A DNA stretch of 64,000 bases from NCBI GenBank assembly GCA_003116975.1, contig BGKB01000024.1:434001-498000 (forward strand), given 5' to 3'. The position numbers and the translations under genes were made by a program. Shown here piece after piece: positions 37,719 through 48,616 of this stretch; position 1 is the first letter of the stretch, and the number at the start of each line of letters is the position of its first letter. Under the pieces are notes generated by a model. That model saw only the letters and a list, made by a program, of their open reading frames with translations, was not told the DNA's origin and made no database searches. This DNA is from Aurantiochytrium sp. KH105. Taxonomy: Eukaryota; Sar; Bigyra; Thraustochytrida; Thraustochytriidae.

Positions 37719-38509
37719 ACTAACTTCCGGGATCACCCGAGCAGCTTTGCATCTTTGTCTTTTGTGAATGAAGACATTCGATGTGAAGCGAAGCTGTTGA
37801 TAGCGTATATATGATGAAGAAAATCTTGTTTTGATGATGAGCAGAGCGCCCGCAAGAGCAGAACCTTGTTTGTAAACGAAGGCAATCGCTTACGTAAAGA
37901 ATATTTTCGAGGTGGAATTGCGTTCTTTTTTTCGGTTCCGCCGGGACTTTGCAGTATGCAGTGAAAATGTCTTTTTTGCCTCTCAAACTTCGCGTCTTTG
38001 TCAGAAAACGCAGATCTATTGCGCACGTTTCAATATTTCCGCAATAGGCCCATCTACCTGTGCAGTTTTCAAAGTGCATTGTCTTCTGAAGCCAAAAGCT
38101 AAACGATGGAGGAAGTGAGTGATATTGGAAAGCAAGGACAGAAAAAGCGTAAGACGTCTGTAGTCGGGGTCAGAACCCCAAAAAGAGGATGTTTGCAACA
38201 GGGCGCAGTCAACCATTTCTCATCAATCAAAGCAAAGAACAAATGATGCATGAAGCGAGGCTTTGAAAAACAAGGGAGGTTTGCAACCAGAAGCAAGCGA
38301 CACAGAGAAACGTAGAACGGAAAGAGACGTTTGGTTTGTATGCAAACAGAGGAAACAGGATTTGCTGGATTACTAGGAGAGGAATGACGCGGGCTGCACG
38401 CAGGAACACAAGCGCATGGGCATTATTGTGAAATTGAGGAAATACCGCTTGTACAGATCACATCGGTGATACTTATACGCTTCGGGATTTATAAAAATCA
38501 GACTGATTT
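37719..38509. other. AT-richer convergent intergenic region
   Basis: About 790 bp between the 3' ends of the LRR-NEL and NDPK-like genes. Lower GC than both. A GGGGTCAGAACCCC hairpin lies at about 38166-38179. No gene supported; short open frames are Lys/Phe/Cys-rich without signature. Confidence 0.4.
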
Positions 38510-39583
38510 TTAAAGTTTGGCAGCCTTGGAAGCCTGAACAGCGAGCTGGATGCCAGTGCTTGAGTCGATTTCCTCGAGAAGATCGAATGCGTGATCTGTT
38601 TCACCATCAATGTCAACAATTTCGTTGTTGAGCCAGGAGTCGAGGATGGACCGCTTGACGCCAGCCTCGAGAAGGGATTTTCCAAAGGCGTCAGTCTCTA
38701 CCTTGGCGCCCGTCCAGACCATGCGCTCCTTGAGACCCTCGAAGGGGCCAGCGCTGGCGTGGACGCCATTCTCGCTGACATTTGGTGCCTTTCCAAGGTC
38801 CAGAGACTTGTACTCGGTGTACATGGCAGCGCGGAGCGAACCAGGCGCAGCCTTTGTTGGGTCGGTGGCTCCGATGACTTTTGTCCGAAAATCCTTCCAC
38901 GAGATCTGCTCCTCCGGGAAACGAACCACGTAATAGGTAACGCGAGCATCGGAAGAGGTGTACACGGCCCGCATGCTGGCGTAAAAAGGGTTCATGACGA
39001 AGCGGTCTTGGTCGGGAAAGTAGCCGACGTAGGTGCCGGGGGCGAGTTTGAGCTTGACGAGGTCAGCGCTTTGCCACATGCGGTCAATGTCGGCAAGAGA
39101 GATTTCGTCAAAGTCCTCCTCGAAGGTCTTGAGGTTGACGAGTTTGCCATCCTCGACGGCTTCCTCCCACGACTCGCCAAAGGTTGATGTAAATGCGTCC
39201 TTTTTGTCGTCGCTGATGGGAAGGTCCGCAGGTGCAAGGCGCAAGGCGACCTTGGCGATGTGAGCGTAGTGTTCGTCAATGATGCCGCGCTTGTCAATTT
39301 CGCTGCCGGTGAGGTCACCCTCTGAGAGGATCTCAATGTTCTTTTCGGCGAGAAAGTCCTCTACAAAGACTTTGGCCTTGGGGGTGTCGGCGTGCGGCTT
39401 GATGAAGATAAGCGCCTCGTTGAACTGCGTGGCGGTGTCGTCCTCTGCGACCTCTGTTTCGTGCGCGGCGGTCTTCATTATGGGCTCGGGGCCACCCTCC
39501 TCGGCGACACCCTCTGGGTCTTGGTCGTCAACGTGCTTGGCCGTAAGCGCGCCGGCCTGGCCCTTGCTCACGACGCAGCCCAT
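38510..39583 (-). CDS. N-myristoylated nucleoside diphosphate kinase-like protein
   Basis: 357 residues from the ATG at 39583. The N-terminus MGCVVSKG is a strong N-myristoylation (Gly2) and palmitoylation (Cys3) signal, so membrane attachment is likely. From about residue 53 there is an NDPK-like fold: ALIFIKPHA at the first strand, then a large insertion compared with canonical NDPK (about 80-215), then ISWKDFRTKVIGATDPTKA and PGSLRAAM, matching the NDPK GATxPxxAxxGSIR segment, and ENGVHASAGPFEGLKE, which corresponds to the NDPK N-x-x-H-x-S catalytic loop with the His kept. The canonical enzyme is about 150 residues; the long insertion makes nucleoside diphosphate kinase activity uncertain. 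A codon-continuous extension upstream of 39583 (to 39895) starts from a non-ATG codon and was excluded. Confidence 0.75.
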   Translation of the reverse strand: MGCVVSKGQAGALTAKHVDDQDPEGVAEEGGPEPIMKTAAHETEVAEDDTATQFNEALIFIKPHADTPKAKVFVEDFLAEKNIEILSEGDLTGSEIDKRGIIDEHYAHIAKVALRLAPADLPISDDKKDAFTSTFGESWEEAVEDGKLVNLKTFEEDFDEISLADIDRMWQSADLVKLKLAPGTYVGYFPDQDRFVMNPFYASMRAVYTSSDARVTYYVVRFPEEQISWKDFRTKVIGATDPTKAAPGSLRAAMYTEYKSLDLGKAPNVSENGVHASAGPFEGLKERMVWTGAKVETDAFGKSLLEAGVKRSILDSWLNNEIVDIDGETDHAFDLLEEIDSSTGIQLAVQASKAAKL

Positions 39584-40186
39584 TGGGGACGGAGATGAAC
39601 GAACGGAGGTGACGCGGCTCGGTCCAGGAAGGAAGACGATATGGATGGGGCTGCGCGCGCGTGCGCGGGCCGCGAGTGAGGTTGCTCTGCTCGGTCGGCC
39701 TCTGTGCTGCGAGAGGCGTCGCGAGGGGGGGAGGGAAGGAGGAGGGCAGGTCAGGCCGGAGGGCGTACGAACGTGAGCACGTGCGTGCGAGGGCTCAAAG
39801 CTGGTTTGCTTGCCGAGCCGCAATTCCTGGATGCATGCACGCTGGGCGTAAGGTACGCCAGCAAGCGATAAAGGGTGCACACGCGCCTTTCGCAAGCCCG
39901 ACCAACACGTGCCGAGCCGAACGCATCACTAGTTTGGAGAACTAGTATCACGAGTACAAACTGCAACTACTTTATCACTAGTTTTATCTAGTTTTGCACT
40001 GTTCCACGTGAGAATATACACCTCCGACGCGTGGGGTAAACAAAGTCTCACCTAGACCCATTTTCCTGTAGATGACAGGTTCAATTGAAATGCTCGCGGC
40101 AGCTGTCGCTCGACTCGACTCGACTCGACTCGACAGCGACAGCGACTCGCGCGGCGGCAGGCCGCTTCCGTCACGCGGCCAAGGTC

Positions 40187-40220
40187 CGCCCTTGCGCGCG
40201 CGCGCGCGCGCGCAAGGGCG
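40187..40220. repeat. 34-bp perfect palindrome with (CG)9 core
   Basis: The arms CGCCCTTG and CAAGGGCG flank nine CG dinucleotides, making a perfect inverted repeat able to form a cruciform, with a Z-DNA-prone alternating core. A related CG-alternating tract with CTTGCGCGCG units lies at about 41197-41232. Confidence 0.85.
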
Positions 40221-41080
40221 AGGGAGCTTCATGGCGCGCGCGCGCGCGTGCGCGAAGTCCGTGCAGCCGGCAGCGGGGAGCTCGCAGTCTCGCCGTGTCA
40301 GCGCGCAGTCGACTTGATAGGCGGCAAGAGCCGGAGAGCAGGGTCAGCGCAAGCTCGCGCCGCAAAAGCCGGAGCGCTCTCGCGGTGTACAGCCGTTGCG
40401 AGGGCGGTACAAGCTGTGAAGGAAGCTGCTTGCTTTCGTTTGATGCAGCTGCGCCGAAACACTGGCTTTTTTTGGTTCCAAATTGGAGCAGTCTAGCTTT
40501 CGGGACATTGCAAGCCGCGATGCTACAGGTTCTACCTGCGAGCGCCTGCCGCTGACTGCCGTGCACGGCTTCGCGGGGCGAGGCACAAGGCGCGCGCGCG
40601 CGCGGCGGCTCGAGCCCGTGTCTGCCCAGGGCGCGCGCGACTCGTGGCTCGCTCGCGCGCGCGGCCTCTGGGGCCGTCCGTTTGGATTTTTTTTTTGCGG
40701 CCGATCGCTCTTCCGACTGGCTGATCGATCGATCAATCGATTGCACGGTGGTTGGTCTTGGGGGGTCAGAACTCGACATCTTCCCCAGTAGTACTGTGCC
40801 ACTGTTGCTGCGCTGACAGCGGCTTTTCGTTTCGGCTGGTTCCCGCACTCGCCTTGGAGGTTGCTTCTCCTGTGCTAGCTAAGCGGGCTCAGCGCACTAG
40901 GCACGAGTGGCCACTGTGGCGCTGCTGGCGGCAACTTCGCATCAAAACTGAAAGCAGAGAAAAGAACCAGCAACTACCAAAATTAACTGCCTGGCTGGCT
41001 GAAAATATATTTTTCTTTCAAGCACCCACCTCCAGTGAAATAAAAAGGGAAAAGAAAAAAGAAAAAGAGGAAAAGAAACC

Positions 41081-41120
41081 AAATCAAATCAAATCAAATC
41101 AAATCAAATCAAACGAAATC
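41081..41120. repeat. (AAATC)n pentamer array
   Basis: Tandem AAATC units at the edge of an A-rich island; related AATC-rich sequence with CAATTCAAA phrasing recurs at about 44398-44480. Confidence 0.8.
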
Positions 41121-44100
41121 GAAGTGCTGAGAACGATCGCTTCGCTCGGACGCCCGTATGCCGGCCGGGCGATAACAGGAAGCTCGTGCGGTATATCGCG
41201 CGCGCGCGCGCTTGCGCGCGCTTGCGCGCGCTGCAATGCCAGTACCAAAGGGTGGGCCGAATCGTGATTTTTCCAGCGCGCACGGAAGTCTTCCACCCCT
41301 TCCGATCCATTCCGCCAATGCATTCCACGGGTCTAGCTAGGAGGCGTATTGTAACAGACAGTATAGAAAAAACTTTTCACCTCCATTTTTCCCTCTACAA
41401 TAAAAGTTTTTTTACTTTCAGAAAAAGATTTTTTTTATATAATATTTTGTCTTGCCCGCCTTTCGCGTGCGCCGCGCGCGCCGTGGCGCCATTTCCAACA
41501 AGATACAAGGAAAGGCAATCGATTTCTTCCCGGCTCCACCTAGCTTGGCTTGATTCCTTCCCGAGCGCTCGCTCGCCGGCCGCCTCGCGCGCCAGCGCCT
41601 CTGCCGGGGGTCGCACGACGGACGGCTCCGGCTCTTGCGGCCGGCCAGTTCTAGTTCCAGAGAGATCCCCCTTTCGTTCAAGTCGCACTGAAGGCCCCAG
41701 CTTCCCGCAGCGGTAGCTTTAGCGCGCAAGCGGTAGTTTCGTCTGCGGGGTCAGATGAGGGTCCAGAGGGTTTCAAGCTGCGGGTGATCGACCGCAATTC
41801 TGAAACCAGACCCGACCTGACCCGGCAGACATGTGTGGCGCTGTGGGAAAGGATTAAAAGCTCCGTATTTTTGCTATCTTTCGTTTTACACACTCGTGCC
41901 GAGGCAGCGCTACGCCAACTTGAACCAAGGCAGCGGACGGAAGCCTCGACAGCCAGGTGGATGGACGGATGCATGGACGAATAGATGGATAGACGGATGG
42001 ATGGATCGACGAATCGATCGGTGGACGCAGGTCGCTGTCGCCAAGGCGCGACGCATGGCAGGGCATGGCCCCGAACGTGCGACGCGTAAGCGCCTGGCGC
42101 GCTGGATTTACGCGTTCGTTGTGTTTGCGGCCCGTTTGTACGAGGTGGCATGGCTGCTCGTTGCGCGTACCGGATAGATGGGAGGATACGCGGGAGGGAG
42201 GGTGTGCGCAAGGTTTTGTTCTTGCTGTCGCTTGGTTGCTGTCGCTTTCTTCGCCTGGCCAGCCAGCCTCCAAAGCGGGCCAGGAGGCGAAAGGAGCGAT
42301 ACGCGACTCGCTCGACTCGACTCGACTCGACTCGACTCGACTCGACGCGACTCGACTCGGGCCAATCACCCTCCGACCCAACCACACAGGCAGCCAGCCA
42401 GCCAGCCAGCCAGAACCTTGGCATGGCCTGTGTACGTACGTATACGCGTATTGCGCTCCCTGCCTTCTTTATCAAGTTGCCCCCGGCATTTTGCTCCCCC
42501 GCGTTCTTTGCTTGCTGCGGCCGGCCCACGCGATCGAGTCCCGTCGTGCGGCTTCGCGCGGGCCTCGCCCGATCTTGGCCTCTTTCTTGTCTTTTCCGGG
42601 GCGTAGAAAGCAGGCAGGGAGGGAGGGTTGCAAGGAAGGGCGACTTTTACTGACGGTTGGAAGCGAGTTCTCATTCATCCGTGTCGTGAACGCGTGTCAG
42701 TCAGCCAGGAGGGCACGATGACTGACTGGCGCGTTGCAGCTTTGCTCGGCGCGCTGGCGGTGGCTGGCTGGTTGTCCGGCTGGCAGTGGATCGTTGGTTT
42801 TTGCTTGGTTGGTTGATCGATTAGACTTGTTTTATTGTTTGTTTGTTGGTTGGTTGGTTTGTTGGTTGACTCATCCAACGTGCCAGCTGCGCCATGTCAT
42901 GTCACGACTGAGGAGGGTTAAAAAGGCCACAAGCTGCTGCTGCACTGCTGCTGCTGCTGTTGCTGCTACTGCTGCTTCTGCCTGTTTCGTACCACGAAGC
43001 GCTGCATGTGATTTCAACGAGCATTGGCATCATCACGCCCACCTGCACCGGTGATCACGTGGGGGCGACAAGGCGTTGGAACCGCGTGATGGTAGGCTGT
43101 GCGTGGAGTTTCCAGCAGCGGGAACGGACGCACGGAGCCTCGGATGCACCCGCGTCGACTCGACTCGACTCGAGCCTTGAAAAAAAATCGAGCCTTTGCC
43201 AATTTATTTTGTCTCTGTACATCGTGGCTTCTCGGGCCCAACTTCGACGACACTTAAGCGAGCTTGGCAAGGACGAGCTAGCAAGAGCAAGCACACGACG
43301 GCCCACCGATCTCAGTTGTCTGCGCGTCGCTGCCGCAGACGCGCGCATAATTTTCACACCTTTTCCATGAATTCTACAAGGATCTTCACTCGTCAAAAAT
43401 TTCAGTGCTGCGGCACATTCTTTCGTTGCCCAGGCGCACGTGAAGCGAGGTCAGAGCAGCAGCCAGCCGCGCAGAGCGTCCACCCGCACCCGCGCGGTCG
43501 CCCACCGTGCCGGCGACTGCATTGATTGAGCCCGGCGCGCCAGCAGGGGGCAGTAGCTGCAGGGCAGGCAGCCGGACCAAGCGCTCCAACGAGATTTTCG
43601 CACACCTGCCTCCACCAGTGGGGGTTTCTGGTTCAGAGCGCGGCGGGCGGTCCTTCAATCATTTCCTTCAAATCGTTCGTCCAACCGTTCATCGCCTCGG
43701 ATTTCCATTCGCCACGGCAGTAAAAGTGTTGTTTGCAGCACAGCTGCTTGCTCGGGCCGCCAGCCGGGTGCGGGCGCAGCGCGGTCAGCCTCGCTAGATT
43801 GATCGATCGGATCGATTCCTTTCGAGCAAGCTTTAGCTTTTTTCGATCGCTGGTGCTGGTCGCCAGCTGCGGTTCATTGCGGCAGCCAACGACGCAAGCC
43901 GCCGCGGCGTCGTGTCGTGACGGTGACGTTTTCCTCTTCCTCGAAGCGCGGCGACGACGAACTCACTCGTGCGGAACCGGCGTCGAACGAGCGTGCCCTA
44001 ACGCTCGACGGTGAGGCGGTCGTGCAACCAACAGCAAGCAGGCAAGCAGGCAAGCAAGCAGTTGGATCGCAGTCGGTCGGCATGGGAGGCGCAGCGAACA

Positions 44101-46141
44101 ATCTCGGATTCCGAGTAGCCCGTGGCGCTTTTCTCGAGACGATTTTCGCCTTTTCTCGAGACGAATTTTGCAAACGCCAGCAGCCAGCAGGCCGTCTGCA
44201 CTGCGCGCACCCACTCGCTCTACGCTGCCGCCGCGACCAGGCCCCCGAGGCGCTTATGGGGCTCGCCCATCTCGGCCCTTCCCCCGCGTGGCGGGGGTGC
44301 AGGCAGTTAGCTGCAGGCAGCACAGCTAGCGGGCCAGCCAGGTGAAAGAAAGAAAGAAAGAAAGATCGAAAGGCGCGGGTCAATCAGTCATGTCAAACAA
44401 ATTCACAAAAATCGACTCACAAAAATCAATTCAAATCAGTTCAAACCAATTCAAACCAATCAAAAAATCAGAACAAATCAAATTTTTGGAGCCATCCTCG
44501 ATGCACGAAACATGCACAGAAACACACACAGCGGGGCAGGGTCTCCTCGAGCTTTCTCAAGCGAAGCGAGCCTTCTTGAGAACGCTCGCGCCCGCCAGCT
44601 TCGCAGCTAGCTCGCTGCAGCTGGCGAGGCCGCGCGGCTTTGCTTGCAACGCCCTCGCCTGCCTCCAGCAGCAGCTGCAGCTGCCTGCCTCTCTGCCTGG
44701 CACAGTCCGCAGCCGCTGCACTCGAACGCGCAGAACGAATGGGCTGAGGAATGCGTGGCGGCCGTGCCGTGCTGTGCTGTGATGCGCTGCGCTGCGCACG
44801 TTCGCGACGACGCCGACGCATGCGGCTTCGCGGTGCGGGTGCGGGTGCCGGAGCGGAACGGGGCCGCGCAGGACAGGGAGGGCGTCATGACGCAGGCATT
44901 GGGAATGGAGCAGGGCCAAGGCAAGGCAAGGCAAGGCGATAGAGCAAGGGAAAAAGCAGCAGCTGCAGCTACAGCGCCCGGCCCCAAGAAAGCGTGCAAA
45001 CAACTTGTGGCGACACGCCGAACGAGCAAATCAGGAAAGGAATAAGGCAGGAAAGAAGAACGGCAGCGGCGTCGTGATCTCGTCCCCCGCGCCTCTGCAG
45101 GCGTCCCAGGAGGGGCGGGAGGCGGAGGAGGGGTCCCGGGGAGGCGGCGCGAGTTACTTTACCTCATCCCTCGCGATCGAGTCCCGCGGGCCGAAGAATG
45201 GCGGTGCCGGTGCCGGTGCCAGGTAGGGCGAAGTAACAGGAGTCAGCGGGGCAGGGGGGAGAGGGGGAGAGAAAGAAACAGAGAAGGAAACGGAGGGTGA
45301 GTGAAAGAAACGGGGCAGGCAGAGTGGCCCCGTCCGAAACGCGGAGCGCCGGAAACAGGTGTGGGGCCGCCCCGTGCAAGCGAGTGCGCTCGCGGCCTGG
45401 CTCGGCGCGGCCCGCGTCTGCGTCGACTGCTCCTTTCTTTCCTTGCTTTCTTGCTTCACTGTCAAGAAAGTTTCTGCCTTCCAAAGTTGTTCATTTTGTT
45501 CATTTCGTTCATTCCCTGACCATTTCATTGCTGCGCTGCTGGGCTTCTGCGTTGCATTTGTCTGTCTGTCGGCGAGCTAGCGACCTTACTTTGCTCTGCT
45601 CTGCTCTGCTTCGCTCGGCTCGGCGCGGCTCGGCGCGGCTCCGCTTTGTTTTCTCTCCACCCCAACATGGCCGCGGTGCTAGACAGGCACAGCGGTGCGG
45701 ATTGATCGCTGTCACTGACCATGATGATTGGGTAAAGGCCTATAGTAGGCTTCCTCGTCTGTGAGTATAATGAATACTCGCTATTCACTTGTCGGACCAA
45801 TGGCGCCGGAGTTTTGGCCTGCCCTGGCACGCCGCCGCTGCGGAGGTTGCTGATTTTTATCTCACCCATCTGCCCTGCTCAGGCCCCTTGCGCTCAGGCT
45901 GCGGCGGCGCGGCTGCGGGGCGCTGCATGAGCTGCCTAAGAGCTGTCGCAGATCTCCGCAGCGGCTGCGGGGCTTCCCGGCCTCGCCCGGCCCGCCTCCC
46001 TCCCTTCCTCCCCGCTCGGCATTTGTCTCCCGGAGATTTGGGCTCCCTCACGCGCCTAGTTATCAACCAGCCAACGAACCTGAAGCAGACGCGAAGACGC
46101 GGTCTGGCCGCCCGCCGCCCGCCCGGGCCAGCGAGCAAGCA

Positions 46142-46500
46142 AGCACGCACGCACGCACGCTCGCACGCACGCACGCAACCAGCCAGGCAGACAGGCAGGC
46201 AGGCAAGTAGGCAGGCAGGCAAGTAGGCAGGCAGGCCAACGCCCGCCCCAACGCCCGCCCGCCCGCCCGCCCTGCCTACCGCGGCGAGGCGGGGCGAGGC
46301 GGCGAGCGAGACGAATGTGCTGGGCTGAGCTGGCCTCGTGGCCGGCCAGCTGGCTGGCTGGCTGGCTGGCTGGCTGGCGCCTGGCGGCCTGACCCTGCCT
46401 GCGGTGCCAGGGCCTGGCTAGGGGATTGACGGGTGCGATGCATGATGGATGGATGGATGGATGGAGAGATGGATGGATGGATCGAGGGATGCGGGGAGGG
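46142..46500. repeat. Cluster of tetranucleotide repeats
   Basis: Tracts of CGCA (about 46144-46180), AGGC with AAGT interruptions (about 46187-46235), CCCG (about 46253-46271), GGCT (about 46348-46378) and ATGG (about 46444-46482) follow one another within 360 bp. Confidence 0.8.
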
Positions 46501-47570
46501 AGGAGAAGAACGGCGCGAGGCTAACCCAGGGTCGAGGCCCCGCCGCGGGCGGCAAGGTGCTTCCAGAAGGCACCCGCCACAGCCGACGCGCTGCGGGATG
46601 CGGGGCGGGGCGGGTAGGCCGCAGCGAACAAGTCGAACAAGGCGGTGGCCGCGGGAGAGAGAGAGAGGAAAAGAGACGAATAGGAAAAAGAAAGAGCGGG
46701 GGTACAGAAACGAGCGCTCAGTGCCCCAGATAGATAGGTATAGATGGATGAATGGATAGATACGAGCAGTGCGTGCAACAGCAAGCAAGGCCAATGCCGA
46801 TGCCGATGTCCATGTCCATGTTTGCCTTTCCCTTTGCGCGCGCGCGATCGGTCTGATCTGGGCTGCGCTGTGCTCGCTCGCGTGCCTGTCGCGCGCTGCG
46901 CTCGCTGCGTGCGGCGCCACGTGCTTGTTTGCCAGTCAGCCGGCACGCGACGAGAGCCAGCCGGCCTGCCCTGCCCTTTTTCTTTCCCCTTTCTTTCCCC
47001 TTTCTTTTCTTTTCTTTTCTTTTTCTTTTTCTTTTAGCTTTGGTTTTCCTCATGGTTTCCTGATAATTTCCTTCTTTCATTCTTTCTTTCTCTCTCTCTC
47101 CCCCGCGCGAGGCTCCGCCTGGCCGCTTTTATCCAGTGCTATCCGCCGGTCAAGCGCGCTGTGGAGCAGACACAGACAGGCTGGGCACGCAGAGGGGTGA
47201 GAGAGACAGGCGGAAAAGCCGGCCGGGCAGCCAGTCCTACGCCCTCCATGCCTGCCTTCCTCCCTCCCTCCCTTCGCCCCGCGTGTCTACGTCTGCCTTG
47301 AGGGGCCGCCGCGCGTGTTCCCGGGCGCGCAAAGGGACGCCTGCGGCGGCCCGCGCGGCGGCAGCGGTACGTACGCGCGAGAGGAGCATCCCGTCCGCAG
47401 ACGACGGATACGTATTTACTGTTAGATGTATTGTGCGTGCGTGCATGCACAATGCATGCATAGACTTTTGCGAGGAAACCAACTGGACAAGCAGCGCCCC
47501 GAGTCTTCCGCGTTTCCGCAGCAGGCAGGGCCTCCGCTTCTCGCTCTGCACTCTTGTCTGCATGTCTGTC

Positions 47571-47573
47571 TGC

Positions 47574-47612
<39 letters not shown>

Positions 47613-47625
47613 GGGTCTGTGTGTC
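47571..47625. repeat. (TGTC)n microsatellite
   Basis: A TGTC tetranucleotide array of about 50 bp; a shorter TCTG array recurs at about 47820-47859, separated from it by an A-rich island. Confidence 0.85.
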
Positions 47626-48616
47626 TGTGTGTCGCAGTCGAGCGATCACTGTCCGGGCGCGGCGGTTAGTCAGCGCGGGGAAGAAGACGCAGCGGCATCA
47701 GGGATGTCACGGCGAGACGGAAACGAAAGAAAAAAAAACGAAAATGGAAAAAAGAAAAAAGAAAAGAAAAAAGAAAATCGGAAGGAAGGATAGAAAAAGA
47801 AAAAAAAAAAAGAAGAAGTTGTCTGTTTGTCTGTCAGTCGGTCTGTCTGTCTGTCTGTTCAAAAAAAGAAAACCAGGAAGAAGAGGGGGAACGATAAGCA
47901 GAAAGAGCGGGCGGGCGGAGACGGCGAATCGACCGCCGGCAGACACCCAACGTGAACGCCGCGCAAACAGCGCAGCGCACCGCCCGCGCCCGCGCCCTCG
48001 CCCTCGCCCTCGCCCCGCCTCGCCCTCGCCCTCGCCCCAACCCGCAACGCCTCGAGCACGCACGCGCGCGCCGCGCCGCGCACCGCAGCGCCGCAGGCAA
48101 GCGCCGCGAGCTGAGCGGATTCGAGCCGGGGAAAGAAGGAGAAAAGGCGACGAGAGGTCGGCGAGGACGAAAGGGGGCGCAGACGGACCGCCCGTCGCGC
48201 ACGCCTTCCGCGCACGCCTTCCACGCACGCGCGCAGGCGACAAGACAAGATAACCAGCTAACGAGCTCACCACCTGCTCGTGCCTGCACGAGCAATTTGG
48301 CAGGAGCCACAACTGGAAAGGTGAACGCCTAAGCAGGCGCGATCACCGGTACATTAGTCTGCGGAGCCCTCGCTCTCGCAGACACGTGCACTACCAACCC
48401 ACCTTTTTTTCTACACTTCTTTTTCTTTTTTACCCAACCCAAGCCGCAGAATACTAGCCTCGCGCGATCTCCTCGCAACGCACCGCCACGCAACGCGATA
48501 TCTCCGTGAGTTTTCCCTTACCTGCGCGCATTTTACGGAGCTTTTTGCTCCATTACCCCCCATCCTCTTTTTTTTTTTTGGAACGCGCCGTCGCTCGTGA
48601 CACACCGGTTGCACGC

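Larger units (their letters stand above)
40108..43175. repeat. Three separate (CTCGA)n pentamer arrays
   Basis: The same pentamer, CTCGA, is tandemly repeated at about 40108-40135, 42311-42360 (the longest, with one CGCGA variant) and 43155-43174, all within 3 kb and not noticed elsewhere in the window. Confidence 0.85.
39584..48616. other. About 9 kb GC-rich, microsatellite-rich gap between divergent genes
   Basis: No supportable gene in 9.0 kb. The sequence alternates between very GC/CpG-rich stretches and small AT-rich islands (about 40960-41120, 41335-41455, 44380-44490, 46975-47090, 47720-47880). It is full of 4- and 5-bp tandem repeats. Longest open frames (for example 47426-48253 and 41678-42529) are low-complexity and overlap open frames on other strands. 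This is the head-to-head interval between the NDPK-like and MYB genes and must contain both promoters; whether the rest is long leader, non-coding RNA or structural DNA cannot be seen from sequence. Confidence 0.6.

Noticed and set aside
38166-38179. GGGGTCAGAACCCC hairpin as a tRNA T-arm
   Set aside because: The loop is the wrong length and no acceptor, D or anticodon arms fold around it.
47426-48253. 275-residue plus-strand open frame before the MYB gene
   Set aside because: Begins in a TGTC repeat, passes through poly-Lys from an A-rich island and ends in Arg/Pro repeats; purely compositional.
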